Positions 34,495 to 43,598 of a stretch of DNA of 64,000 nt are shown here, piece by piece. Position 1 is the first letter of the stretch. Every line of letters begins with the position of its first letter. Below the pieces are notes generated by a model. It worked only from the letters and a program-made list of their open reading frames with translations. It did no database searches and was not told the origin of the DNA. A program made the translations under genes and the position numbers. Where the stretch lies: contig NZ_BRVP01000004.1 of NCBI RefSeq assembly GCF_027924145.1, positions 62,001-126,000 on the forward strand. Direction: 5' to 3'. The stretch is from Neptunitalea chrysea. Lineage in GTDB: Bacteria; Bacteroidota; Bacteroidia; Flavobacteriales; Flavobacteriaceae.

Positions 34495-36729
34495 TTATTT
34501 AGACGCTACACTTAAAATAGGTGTTTCAGTAAATTTTTTCAATAAATTACGTACTTCTAAAGTGTTTTGTACAAAATATTTAGCACTTGTTTTTTGCAAG
34601 CCAACTTTTACGGTTATAGCGCTTTCAGGTAAATCTCTAAACATATATTCGTCTGTCCAATCGTCACCTATAGCAAATACAAAGTCATAGTTATCTTTCA
34701 TTAACATACGGCTAGCAGCACGTCCTTTATTTACATTTCCACTTTTAATCTCAATTACTTTATTACCCTCTAAAACACTTAAATGGTGATTAGCAATTAA
34801 ACTGTTTAAAACCGTTTTTAATTCAACCGAACGTAATGTAGCCAATTCAGGGTCAACTTTTCTAAAGTGCCATGCCAATGAAAAGTTTTTCTCTTCTATA
34901 AATGTACCCGGAGTTCTGTCAACAAAGGTTTCTAAAATAGGTCGTAATTTAGGCATCCAGTCTCTCTTAACATTTTCAAGAGCTACCCAATCTTTTTCTT
35001 TATCCTTTAACCAAACACCATGCTCTGTAATCATGGTATACGGTTTATCTCCATACCATTTTGTAAATGTTTCTTTATCTCTACCACTAATAATAATTAC
35101 ATCCGTATTTGGTTGAGCATTCAAGGAATCAAGCAAATTGTATAACTCTTCATCTGGTGATGCATCAAGCGGATTATTTTTAAAGCCAACTAACGTACCG
35201 TCGTAATCTAGAAAAACTAAACGTTTTTTAGCCGAGCTATATTTCTCTAAAATATTGTTAGTAAGCTTGGTATTAAGTTTTTTTGATACAAGCGTATTTA
35301 TAACATCTTTTGTAGAATTAAGTGCTGTGAAAAACTCTTGAGCCCATTTCTCCACTGTATACCTTTTAAGACGTTCTTGCATAACAGAAATTCTAGCTTT
35401 CTGTTCATCTTTAGGCATTTCTAAAGCCATCTTAAGTGTTTTGGCTACATCTTCAAAGTTGTTAGGATTAATTAATAGAGCTTCATTCATTTCTTTGGCT
35501 GCACCTGCCATTTCACTTAATACTAACACTCCATCTTGGTTTACTCTGGTAGCTACATATTCTTTGGCAACTAAATTCATTCCGTCTCTTACCGGAGTAA
35601 TCATGGCAACATCACACGATGTATATAAGTCTATAAGATTATCAAATGGTAGTGAACGGTAAAAATACCAAATAGGGGTCCAGCTAACAGTTGAGAATTT
35701 ACCATTAATACGCCCCACCAATTCATCGGTCTCTCGTTTTAGTAATTGATATTGAGGTACATTAGAGCGTGATGGTACTGCTAACATAATAAGACGTACT
35801 TTTTGTTGGTATTCGGGATATTTTTCTAAGAAATATTCAAATGACTTAATTCTGTTGGGGATTCCCTTAGTATAATCTAAACGGTCTATAGATAAAATCA
35901 TTTGTGCTTCATTAGATGCATATAAATGATCATCTAATTTTTTTTGAATATCTGATTTTTCCGTTTCTGAATTTTTGCTATGTTCTCGAGCTGCATTATA
36001 AAATTTATCAAAATCGATACCCATAGGGAATGAGTCAATCTTAATAATGCGGTCATTATAAGAGATTTCATTAAAATTTGTGTCTAAATGAAGCAATCTT
36101 CTGGCACAACTTAAAAAGTGTCTTTCGTAATCATAAGTGTGAAAGCCAATTAAATCGGCTCCTAGCATACCTTCAAGTACTTCTTCACGCCATGGAAAAG
36201 TTCTGAAAACCTCATAAGAAGGAAAAGGTATATGCAGAAAAAACCCGATAGAAGTATCGGGTTTTTTTTGTTTTATATACTGAGGTAATAAAAGTAACTG
36301 ATAATCGTGTACCCAAATGGTATCACCATCTTCAGCATTTTCAAGTACTACATCTGCAAATTTTTGGTTAACTCGTTTATAAGATTCCCAGTTTTCATTT
36401 TCAAAAGAGGTATATTCTAAGAAATAATGAAATAGTGGCCATAAGGTTTTATTGCTAAAACCATAGTAAAAATGATCCACATCGTTCTCGGTAAGCGGTA
36501 CCGTTGCACAATGGTTTTTTTGAATCTCTGCTAGTACTTTCGGTTTAGTTTCCTCATTTAAGTCTTCTTCGGCTAAACCGGACCAGCCTATCCAAAGACT
36601 TTCCCCTTCTTCATGAACAGATTTCATTCCTGTAGCCAAGCCACCAACACTAGGACTTACGTTTATTTCATTTTCTTCAAGCTTAATTTGTAATGGCAGT
36701 CTGTTAGAAATAATAATTGTTTTACTCAT
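34495..36729 (-). CDS. Bifunctional trehalose-6-phosphate synthase/phosphatase
   Basis: A 744-residue fusion. Residues 1-470 form a GT20 trehalose-6-phosphate synthase (IISNRLPLQI, VGGLATGM with the UDP-glucose loop, VHDYQLLLLPQYI, IDRLDYTKGIPNRI, VRDGMNLVAKEYVA). Residues about 500-735 form a HAD phosphatase (RLVFLDYDGTLVGF with nucleophile Asp, VIIISGRDKETF, AIGDDWTDEYMF). It makes trehalose from UDP-glucose and glucose-6-phosphate in one protein. Divergent from a GH15 hydrolase gene with 75 bp between the starts, so one regulator could control both. Osmotic or desiccation tolerance is the likely role. Confidence 0.95.
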   Translation of the reverse strand: MSKTIIISNRLPLQIKLEENEINVSPSVGGLATGMKSVHEEGESLWIGWSGLAEEDLNEETKPKVLAEIQKNHCATVPLTENDVDHFYYGFSNKTLWPLFHYFLEYTSFENENWESYKRVNQKFADVVLENAEDGDTIWVHDYQLLLLPQYIKQKKPDTSIGFFLHIPFPSYEVFRTFPWREEVLEGMLGADLIGFHTYDYERHFLSCARRLLHLDTNFNEISYNDRIIKIDSFPMGIDFDKFYNAAREHSKNSETEKSDIQKKLDDHLYASNEAQMILSIDRLDYTKGIPNRIKSFEYFLEKYPEYQQKVRLIMLAVPSRSNVPQYQLLKRETDELVGRINGKFSTVSWTPIWYFYRSLPFDNLIDLYTSCDVAMITPVRDGMNLVAKEYVATRVNQDGVLVLSEMAGAAKEMNEALLINPNNFEDVAKTLKMALEMPKDEQKARISVMQERLKRYTVEKWAQEFFTALNSTKDVINTLVSKKLNTKLTNNILEKYSSAKKRLVFLDYDGTLVGFKNNPLDASPDEELYNLLDSLNAQPNTDVIIISGRDKETFTKWYGDKPYTMITEHGVWLKDKEKDWVALENVKRDWMPKLRPILETFVDRTPGTFIEEKNFSLAWHFRKVDPELATLRSVELKTVLNSLIANHHLSVLEGNKVIEIKSGNVNKGRAASRMLMKDNYDFVFAIGDDWTDEYMFRDLPESAITVKVGLQKTSAKYFVQNTLEVRNLLKKFTETPILSVASK

Positions 36730-36804
36730 AAAGGAATCAGTTTTTATTTTTTTTTGTTAATTTAAGCATTTTAAAACTACTTACTGCTATAAAAAATATA
36801 ATTA

Positions 36805-38610
36805 ATGAATAATTTACATTACGGTATTATCGGAAATTGCAAAAGTGCAGCATTAATTTCAAGAGAAGGTTCAATAGATTGGTGTTGTTTACCAGAGTTT
36901 GATTCTTCTTCAGTTTTTGCTAAACTTTTGGATGACGAAATAGGGGGAAGCTTTGAATTTCTTGTAGACGAAACTTATACTATTACTCAATCATATTTTA
37001 AAAATACGAATATTTTAATAACCAAATTTTCAAGTGGTTACGATGTTTTTGAAGTACACGATTTTATGCCCCGGTATTACGTAATAAATAGTGATTCTTA
37101 CTATGCGCCGCCGGATATTGTTAGGTATGTTAAACATATTTCAGGAACTCCTAAGTTTCAGGTGAAGTATGATGCAAAGTTGAGGTATGCTAAAGGAAAA
37201 ACAGAGACACTTTTAAAACCAGGTTTTATTGCGAGTATATCTCATAACGAACGATACGATTCTATTTATCTGTATACTAGTATTGATCAGGAAAAAGTTA
37301 TGAAGCCAGAAGATATCTTCCTTACCAAGGATGAATTCTTTATGGTAAGTTACAATGAAAAGATAATGGAACAGACAGTAGATAAAGCTCTGTTTCAACT
37401 AGAGAAAACAAAAGTGTATTGGTTAAACTGGATAGAGAATACACCAAAGTATAAAAAATACCAAGAAGAAATATTAAGAAGTGCCCTTACACTTAAGTTG
37501 TTAAGTTATGATAAAACGGGTGCTATACTTGCTGCAGCAACTACATCTTTACCGGAAACAATTGGAGAGGTACGTAATTGGGATTATCGTTTCTGTTGGA
37601 TAAGAGATGCTTCTATGACCATTAAGGTTGTGTCTGATTTAGGACATGAGGATATGGCTAGAAGATTTATGCAATATGTTATTGATTTGGTACCTGATAA
37701 AGATGAGAAGCTTCAAATTATGTATGGTATAAACAAAGAAAAGAAGCTAACAGAAGAAACCTTAGATCATTTAAAAGGGTATAAGAATTCTGCTCCGGTA
37801 CGTATAGGTAATGCTGCTTATATGCAACGCCAAAATGATATTTACGGAATTTTGATGGATGCTATTCATCAACAGATTGTGAAGTTTGAAACAACTTTAG
37901 ACAATTGTGAAGAACTTTGGGGTATTACTAAAGGAATTGTTCTGCAAGTAAAAGAACATTGGCAAGAGGCAGATAAAGGAATATGGGAGTTTAGAACTGA
38001 AGAGCGTCATTTTACCTTTTCTAAAATGCTGTGCTGGGTAGCTATTGATAGAGCGGTTAAGACGGCAAAAATTCTTAATAAACAAAGATATATTGAGCGC
38101 TGGAAACCGCTAGAACAGGAAATAAAAAATGACATATTTAAAAATGCCTGGTCTGAAGATAAACAAGCATTTGCTCAGTCTTACGGTTCTGAAGATATGG
38201 ATGCTTCTGTATTATTAATGGAATCTTACGGCATTATTGATGCGAGAGATGACAGATATGTTAAAACTGTACATGCAATTGGAGAAGAGCTTTGTAATGA
38301 TGGTTTAATGTACCGTTATAAAAACAAAGATGATTTTGGGTTACCTTCTTCCTCTTTCACCATTTGTTCTTTCTGGTTTATTAATAGTTTGAATAAGATA
38401 GGAGAGCATAAGAAAGCAAGTGAGATGTTTGATCAATTATTGTCTTATAGTAACCATTTAGGGTTGTTTAGTGAAGATATTGATTTTAAAACAAAACGTT
38501 TGCTAGGGAACTTTCCGCAAGCATATTCTCATTTAGCTTTAATTGAAACGGCTGCTAATTTGGCTAACAATTTTACAGATGAACACATTATGAAACAAGC
38601 AATTAATTAA
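36805..38610 (+). CDS. GH15-family glycoside hydrolase (trehalase or glucoamylase type)
   Basis: A 601-residue cytosolic enzyme without signal peptide. It has an N-terminal beta-domain (HYGIIGNCKSAALISREGSI, DWCCLPEFDSSSVFAKLLDD) and an (alpha/alpha)6 barrel with RNWDYRFCWIRDASMTI and the C-terminal GLFSEDIDFKTKRLLGNFPQ carrying the second catalytic Glu. This layout matches the bacterial GH15 group that includes trehalases. Next to a trehalose synthase gene, hydrolysis of trehalose is a good guess, but maltose or other alpha-glucosides cannot be excluded. Confidence 0.88.
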   Translation: MNNLHYGIIGNCKSAALISREGSIDWCCLPEFDSSSVFAKLLDDEIGGSFEFLVDETYTITQSYFKNTNILITKFSSGYDVFEVHDFMPRYYVINSDSYYAPPDIVRYVKHISGTPKFQVKYDAKLRYAKGKTETLLKPGFIASISHNERYDSIYLYTSIDQEKVMKPEDIFLTKDEFFMVSYNEKIMEQTVDKALFQLEKTKVYWLNWIENTPKYKKYQEEILRSALTLKLLSYDKTGAILAAATTSLPETIGEVRNWDYRFCWIRDASMTIKVVSDLGHEDMARRFMQYVIDLVPDKDEKLQIMYGINKEKKLTEETLDHLKGYKNSAPVRIGNAAYMQRQNDIYGILMDAIHQQIVKFETTLDNCEELWGITKGIVLQVKEHWQEADKGIWEFRTEERHFTFSKMLCWVAIDRAVKTAKILNKQRYIERWKPLEQEIKNDIFKNAWSEDKQAFAQSYGSEDMDASVLLMESYGIIDARDDRYVKTVHAIGEELCNDGLMYRYKNKDDFGLPSSSFTICSFWFINSLNKIGEHKKASEMFDQLLSYSNHLGLFSEDIDFKTKRLLGNFPQAYSHLALIETAANLANNFTDEHIMKQAIN

Positions 38611-38636
38611 TTGTAAATTGCTACATAAATACAAAT

Positions 38637-38668
38637 AAAGACCGGAAGACATCCGGTCTTTTATTTTT
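38637..38668 (+). terminator. Terminator of the GH15 gene
   Basis: AAAGACCGGA-AGACA-TCCGGTCTTTT followed by ATTTTT, 28 bp after the stop. It is the last host element before the prophage edge. Confidence 0.8.
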
Positions 38669-38719
38669 AAATAAAATAATACTTGTAAATGTAATGATTA
38701 GTTTATTGATGCAAATATA

Positions 38720-38790
38720 ATCGCAAAAACCAAATGTACATAAATTCAAAACGAAATGTACATTTTTGAGGTACAAAAACACACACGCTA
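38720..38790. repeat. Candidate prophage end with paired transposase-type repeats
   Basis: AAATGTACAT occurs at 38732-38741 and 38754-38763, exactly 22 bp apart, and a partial third copy (GGTACAAAAA) follows at 38770-38779. MuA binds 22-bp sites repeated at Mu ends, so this is probably the tail-side end of the prophage. The exact junction is uncertain; a TG dinucleotide at 38707 or 38710 would fit Mu-type ends (TG...CA). The opposite end needed to prove it is outside the window. Confidence 0.5.
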
Positions 38791-38798
38791 TATGACGC

Positions 38799-38826
38799 AA
38801 AAGCCCTGTTTTTCAGGGCTTTTTTA
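38799..38826. terminator. Terminator at the end of the late block
   Basis: AAAAGCCCTG-TTTTT-CAGGGCTTTTTT, usable on both strands, 43 bp beyond the methylase stop and inside the prophage edge. Confidence 0.8.
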
Positions 38827-38868
38827 ATGCTTTTTTGTTGGTAGATTCAACCAATATTCGTACCTTTA

Positions 38869-39702
38869 TCAGGTAGTTATCGAGTACTTATACAACATCT
38901 GATCTTCATAGCCAGATTGATAATTCACCCTATTTTGGGTAGTTGTCATCACTGCGTCTTTGAATGGATTTCCCGTGTAAGTACGGGTTTCAATCCAATC
39001 GCATAGCTCTACTATTTGGCTTTTGTTACTGGTAAAGTAAACATACCTGTGACCATCTAATACGCTTAATACGTCTAAATAGTCTCGTAAGCGCCAATAG
39101 TCTTTGCTGTTGTAGCTTTTGGTATCAGTACTCAAATACGGTGGATCTACCAAAAACACTACATTCTCATTCTTGTATGTTTCGTATAGCTCCTTGTAAT
39201 CACACTGTACACGTTCTACGCCATCTAAGTAGCCGCTTACTTGATAATCGGTCAGTCTTATGCGGTTATACATAGTTTCTTTCTCCATTTCTTCTATGCT
39301 AAAGGCATATTTCATGCTAAACAATATATTGCTGCTTACCGTAACATAATCAACATATCCGTATTGCTTTTCATGTTGTTTTAAAGCTTCTAAGACACGT
39401 TGTTTATCCTCCATAGGCAAACGTTCTTTACTCTTTAAATGACTCAATAGAGGTCTTAATTTACCCAAAAGCTCGTTTGTTTGTTCAAATGATTGTAGTC
39501 GCTTCTGAAAGTCGTCATAATCATTCCATACTACTTTTGCTTCTGGATAATGATTCTTTACGGTATGACTAAGAAGACCAGAACCGCCAAAAAGATCTAC
39601 GTATACTGCTTCTTTTTCAAAGCTGTTTAAACACTCTTTAAACTTCTTTATAAAGTTCCTCTTTTGCCCTTGAAATGGTAAGGGCGCATTGTTGTAATTC
39701 AT
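38869..39702 (-). CDS. Phage DNA N6-adenine methyltransferase (D12/Dam class)
   Basis: A 277-residue methyltransferase: target-side PLPFQGQKRNFIKKF, S-adenosylmethionine motif I VDLFGGSGLLSH, and catalytic motif IV VFLVDPPYLS. This is the Dam/D12 fold (N6-adenine, DPPY). Without a restriction partner nearby it is an orphan enzyme, probably protecting phage DNA from host restriction, in the same relative place as mom in phage Mu (last gene of the late region). Recognition sequence unknown. It is separated from the tail-fibre gene by a large hairpin. Confidence 0.9.
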   Translation of the reverse strand: MNYNNAPLPFQGQKRNFIKKFKECLNSFEKEAVYVDLFGGSGLLSHTVKNHYPEAKVVWNDYDDFQKRLQSFEQTNELLGKLRPLLSHLKSKERLPMEDKQRVLEALKQHEKQYGYVDYVTVSSNILFSMKYAFSIEEMEKETMYNRIRLTDYQVSGYLDGVERVQCDYKELYETYKNENVVFLVDPPYLSTDTKSYNSKDYWRLRDYLDVLSVLDGHRYVYFTSNKSQIVELCDWIETRTYTGNPFKDAVMTTTQNRVNYQSGYEDQMLYKYSITT

Positions 39703-39767
39703 AATTATTCGTTTTTTGATTGATGATTTTTTAATGATTGATATATTTGCAATCTCTCACAAATAAA

Positions 39768-39825
39768 AAGGTGCACACACACCAACCTGAAGGCATTTGC
39801 CTCCGGCGTGGTGTGTGTGCACCTT
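39768..39825 (-). terminator. Long nested hairpin between tail fibre and methylase genes
   Basis: A perfect 17-bp outer stem (AAGGTGCACACACACCA with its complement) encloses a smaller inner stem (AAGGCA/TGCCT). On the minus strand it is followed by TTTTTATTT, so it works as a terminator or attenuator after the tail-fibre gene. It is far longer than other terminators in the window. Confidence 0.65.
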
Positions 39826-39869
39826 AACTTTTTAGCAGGGTGAGAGCTGCTATTTAGAGTCGGGGGTTT

Positions 39870-42800
39870 TTAAATTAAAACTAAGCTATCTTCGTTTAAT
39901 TCATAGCGAAATGCTACTAACCAATTATCCAACATATATTTTTTGCCTAATATTGAATTGGTTTCATCTGTATTAGGTATAAAAACATCATTATAATTTT
40001 GGCCACTTTGATCTGTAAATACTTCTCTAGACTTCTCAGAAAAACTATCCGTAATATTACCTTTACCACTGACATTACTACTGTTAGCATAAGCTATTGA
40101 GATAGGATCTATTTGTCCTTCCAAGAGAAAAACACAAACAAAAGTATCATATACCTTTACCTCTGAAATCTCTATTTCCTCACCTAAATTATTATATGCT
40201 TGAAATCCATAATTTTCAAGAATAGTATCTATGGTATAGTTATTTATATTCAAAGGAAATTGTTCAGAAATAAAGTGAATTCGGAGTTCATTATTACTTA
40301 TTCTCTCTATTTTATGAGGCTGTAATGTTGAATACTGTTTTTTTTCTATCAATACATTTCTCATCGCTATTGCTGCTTTTTCGGCAAGCCATCGATATCC
40401 ATTTCCTGTAGGATGCAATGGATCTTCTCCTGTTTTATATGCGTAACAAGGACTAAACATATAAACATTGTCATTCTCGTTAGCAACTTCCAGTTGGGCA
40501 CTTCCTATAGGCATATCAGTTGCTGTATAATTCATTTGTGTCTGATATATGAAGAAAGCGGGTGATTCGGTTTGATCTGTAAATACACTAAGGGCTGCTT
40601 CCTCAATATCGGCTATAAGTTGCTCCAGATATCCTTTATATCCCTCTTTTGTACTAATAGCCGGTCCTGTGCCATCCCAATCAGCCATAGATCTAGCTGT
40701 ACTATTGGCCTCTCCCTGTAGAAAAATAGTTCCTCCAAATTTTATAGTTTTACCTTCTGAATCAGCGATAGATTTAGCTGCATTAAATGCGTCTATAATT
40801 CTTTGAAAATAATCACCATTATTAGCTGGGCAATCTTTGCTAAGCCATTCTATTGATGTACCTCCTTGACCACAAGAGGTCGCTACAAATGTGGTATTAA
40901 ATCCCATTCCAATGGAATTAGCATAGTACCTTAAAAAATTTATAGCAGGTACTATAATATGCTCAGTAGATCCATTGACTAACGGTTGAAATGTTGTTAA
41001 TTCATTTGAATAAGGGAATGAAATATTACTTCCCAATCTTTTATTATCTTTAAAACTAATCGTACTTAATGCATTACTACCACCTCCTACACTTAATGAT
41101 TGACCATAACCTAAGTAAAAAATATAATCTGCATCAAATGATTGCCAATCATAATTTTTTTGTTTAAAAAACTCCAAAGATTTTAGTCTATTACCTCTAT
41201 TAATTTCTTCATAATCTATTGTATATCGATCTATTTTAACTGAGAAATTTGAGTTTGTTGGTTGAAGCATGTTAACGTAAATATATCCGTTTTTTTTCGC
41301 TTTAATTGTAATAGGAGCTTCTAAACTATTAACTGAACTATCCGCTACTGAATATATATTTCTTTCAACATCAGTCAACGCATAAGCTAATGCGACTGCC
41401 CCCGTAGATCTAGTTGCTATTGTAATTTCATCACCTGTATACACAGCTATTTTAATACATGACCACCAATTATTTGTAGTAGTAGTATATTCTGTTGGTG
41501 ACTCAGGAACCGAACTACCATTGAGTGGATAATAATAATTAAGCAATAGGTCAGATTCCAAATATACATTTCTATTTTTATATAAGTCTTCTCCTATATC
41601 ATCCAACCTTTGATCTTGAGTTGTTTGATGCTCTTCCAAATCATCCAACCTTTGATCTTGAGTTGTTTGATGCTCTTCCAAATCATCCAACCTTTGATCT
41701 TGAGTTGTTTGATGCTCTTCCAAATCATCCAACCTTTGATCTTTAACTTTTGGTTTCCATGTTATTGTATCTAGAGAAGATTCATTATATGTCTTAATAT
41801 CTTGACCTGCAAGAGCGGCTTCCCAATCTACCATTGCTGTAAATGAAACGCCATTACCACTTAAATCTTGATTGCTTTCTATTTTAGCAATTCTACGTCC
41901 TTCTGTTAGCTCTGGTTCGACATAGGCACTTAAAGTAAATTGGCAAATATTAGTAGATTCTCCTGTAGATTCATTAAAACTCCTTAACAAAACTTTCCAA
42001 GTATCACCAGATCCAGGATCATATGACCTCCAAACGTTATAGACGAATAGTGGCTCTGTGCCTTTGTAACCATATACTTCAATATCAAGTAAAAAGTTTT
42101 TACGATTTTTATTGATAGGAAAAGCAGCAAATGGAAATATGGCATTGTAGTTATTAACTGTTTTCTCGTAGTACGTTTGGTTAACTTTCTTAGTTATGTA
42201 TCCTAATTCACCATTTTTAAATTGTATTGGAGAATTATCTACATCCGGAAAATTTGTGTAAATACCTTCATGCAGAACTTCAAACATTACATCATAAGTA
42301 TAAGTTCCAGGAGTTGATATTGGGGTTATGACACCTATTCTTTTATATGATAACCTATCAAGAATACCGTAAACAGTATCTTTTAAGTTATTTTTTAAAT
42401 GACTTTTCCACGTTATTGTATCTAGAGAAGATTCATTATATGTCTTAATATCTTGACCTGCAAGAGCGGCTTCCCAATCTACCATTGCTGTAAATGAAAC
42501 GCCATTACCACTTAAATCTTGATTGCTTTCTATTTTAGCAATTCTACGTCCTTCTGTTAGCTCTGGTTCGACATAGGCACTTAAAGTAAATTGGCAAATA
42601 TTAGTAGATTCTCCTGTAGATTCATTAAAACTCCTTAACAAAACTTTCCAAGTATTACCAGATCCAGGATCATATGACCTCCAAACGTTATAGACGAATA
42701 GTGGTTCTGTACCCTCATAACCATATACTTCAATATCAAGTAAAAATAATCTTCTATTAGAATTTATTTTAAATGAACTACTGTATGGAAAATTAGTTCC

Positions 42801-43235
42801 TAAATCAATTAATCGGTCACTAAAACCTTTAGGAGTTAATCCATCTTTATCATTACTTGAATCAAACTCACCTGTTGCTTTAACCAAAGGCAAATCGCGC
42901 AATCTTAAGTAACCAGAACCTTGCGTACTATCATATTTATAAACTCCATCATCAGTTGTATCATCTGGATTGTTAATATTAAATAGTGTATTGTCTGCAG
43001 GTAATGGATTTACCGCCATTGCTATAGCTAAAGTAGCGTAGCTAACCCCGGAGTTACTTATGTTCTCAACCGTTTCTCTAAGGTCATTATGACCTTCAAC
43101 AACCTCTTTAGTCTTATCTACAACCGCATTGAACTCTGAGTTTTTGATATACGTGTTGGAAGGTATACCTTCTAAGGCGGCCACTTTAGCAGCGCTATCT
43201 ACTTTCTCTTCTATGTTTAAGTTATCTATCCCCAT
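39870..43235 (-). CDS. Tail fibre with SGNH esterase domain and internal duplications
   Basis: A 1121-residue virion protein. An N-terminal helical attachment region (about 1-80) leads into two near-identical 112-residue domains (about 163-274 and 380-491; both contain TEPLFVYNVWRSYDPGSG and SNQDLSGNGVSFTAMVDWEA), then three 14-residue repeats RLDDLEEHQTTQDQ (about 497-540) that should form a trimeric coiled coil. About 700-965 is an SGNH/sialate-O-acetylesterase-like hydrolase: nucleophile Ser about 711 in LGYGQSLSVGGG, IFLQGEANS (about 838) and the Asp-His pair in DPLHPTGNGYRW (about 937-940). It likely de-acetylates surface polysaccharide during adsorption. The C-terminal domain is unassigned. 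Confidence 0.8.
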   Translation of the reverse strand: MGIDNLNIEEKVDSAAKVAALEGIPSNTYIKNSEFNAVVDKTKEVVEGHNDLRETVENISNSGVSYATLAIAMAVNPLPADNTLFNINNPDDTTDDGVYKYDSTQGSGYLRLRDLPLVKATGEFDSSNDKDGLTPKGFSDRLIDLGTNFPYSSSFKINSNRRLFLLDIEVYGYEGTEPLFVYNVWRSYDPGSGNTWKVLLRSFNESTGESTNICQFTLSAYVEPELTEGRRIAKIESNQDLSGNGVSFTAMVDWEAALAGQDIKTYNESSLDTITWKSHLKNNLKDTVYGILDRLSYKRIGVITPISTPGTYTYDVMFEVLHEGIYTNFPDVDNSPIQFKNGELGYITKKVNQTYYEKTVNNYNAIFPFAAFPINKNRKNFLLDIEVYGYKGTEPLFVYNVWRSYDPGSGDTWKVLLRSFNESTGESTNICQFTLSAYVEPELTEGRRIAKIESNQDLSGNGVSFTAMVDWEAALAGQDIKTYNESSLDTITWKPKVKDQRLDDLEEHQTTQDQRLDDLEEHQTTQDQRLDDLEEHQTTQDQRLDDIGEDLYKNRNVYLESDLLLNYYYPLNGSSVPESPTEYTTTTNNWWSCIKIAVYTGDEITIATRSTGAVALAYALTDVERNIYSVADSSVNSLEAPITIKAKKNGYIYVNMLQPTNSNFSVKIDRYTIDYEEINRGNRLKSLEFFKQKNYDWQSFDADYIFYLGYGQSLSVGGGSNALSTISFKDNKRLGSNISFPYSNELTTFQPLVNGSTEHIIVPAINFLRYYANSIGMGFNTTFVATSCGQGGTSIEWLSKDCPANNGDYFQRIIDAFNAAKSIADSEGKTIKFGGTIFLQGEANSTARSMADWDGTGPAISTKEGYKGYLEQLIADIEEAALSVFTDQTESPAFFIYQTQMNYTATDMPIGSAQLEVANENDNVYMFSPCYAYKTGEDPLHPTGNGYRWLAEKAAIAMRNVLIEKKQYSTLQPHKIERISNNELRIHFISEQFPLNINNYTIDTILENYGFQAYNNLGEEIEISEVKVYDTFVCVFLLEGQIDPISIAYANSSNVSGKGNITDSFSEKSREVFTDQSGQNYNDVFIPNTDETNSILGKKYMLDNWLVAFRYELNEDSLVLI
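41598..41743. repeat. 42-bp tandem repeat inside the tail-fibre gene
   Basis: Units begin at 41598, 41640, 41682 and (partial) 41724, each 42 bp and essentially identical. They encode 14 residues (heptad-like, Leu/Asp-rich) and keep the frame, so copy-number change would lengthen or shorten the coiled coil without breaking the protein. Confidence 0.9.
41761..42095. repeat. 335-bp direct repeat in the tail-fibre gene, copy 1
   Basis: Nearly identical to 42412-42746 (offset 651 bp, a multiple of three). The few differences cluster near 42050-42070. It encodes the second of two duplicated shaft or binding domains. Confidence 0.9.
42412..42746. repeat. 335-bp direct repeat in the tail-fibre gene, copy 2
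   Basis: Partner of 41761-42095. Unequal recombination between them would delete or add a 651-bp, 217-residue in-frame segment. Confidence 0.9.
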
Positions 43236-43237
43236 AA

Positions 43238-43591
43238 TTATGCGTCTCTAAGGTTTGTATATTCTAGTTTCAGAGCGTCGTACTCTGCTTGCAAAGTGGT
43301 GGTATCTTCGCCAAGTTCAGTTGTGAAGGTGATTTCAAAATAACGCTTCTTTAGCTCTTTACGACGGTATTCAAGAGAATCCCGATCGGTAGGATCAGCT
43401 TCTGGAAACGTTGGGTTTTCACTCTCCAATTCAGTTTTAGTTAATCCCAAATACTTGTTAGGATCATCCTGAATTACCTTTTTGATAAACTCTTCTTTTG
43501 TAGATAAGTTATCAGTAGAAGGCAGCTCGTTGTAATATCCTTTTACAACATCATTCTCTAAGTAAAAAAAATAAGTCCCTGTTGTTGCCAT
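43238..43591 (-). CDS. Hypothetical protein, possible tail-fibre assembly factor
   Basis: A 117-residue protein (starts MATTGTYFFYLENDVVKGYY) with a charged, probably coiled-coil C-terminal half (YRRKELKKRYFEITFTTELG, TLQAEYDALKLEYTNLRDA). It lies 2 bp upstream of the tail-fibre gene and 7 bp after the preceding structural gene. Size, position and coiled coil suggest a fibre chaperone or small virion protein; no motif proves it. Confidence 0.6.
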   Translation of the reverse strand: MATTGTYFFYLENDVVKGYYNELPSTDNLSTKEEFIKKVIQDDPNKYLGLTKTELESENPTFPEADPTDRDSLEYRRKELKKRYFEITFTTELGEDTTTLQAEYDALKLEYTNLRDA

Positions 43592-43598
43592 AGCGCTC

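Noticed and set aside
38869-39702. Restriction-modification system
   Set aside because: Only a methyltransferase is present; no restriction enzyme or specificity gene lies beside it, so it is treated as an orphan phage methylase.
41598-41743. Regular 42-bp repeats that could be taken for a CRISPR-like array
   Set aside because: Units follow one another without unique spacers, are in frame with the tail-fibre gene and encode a heptad-like coiled coil.
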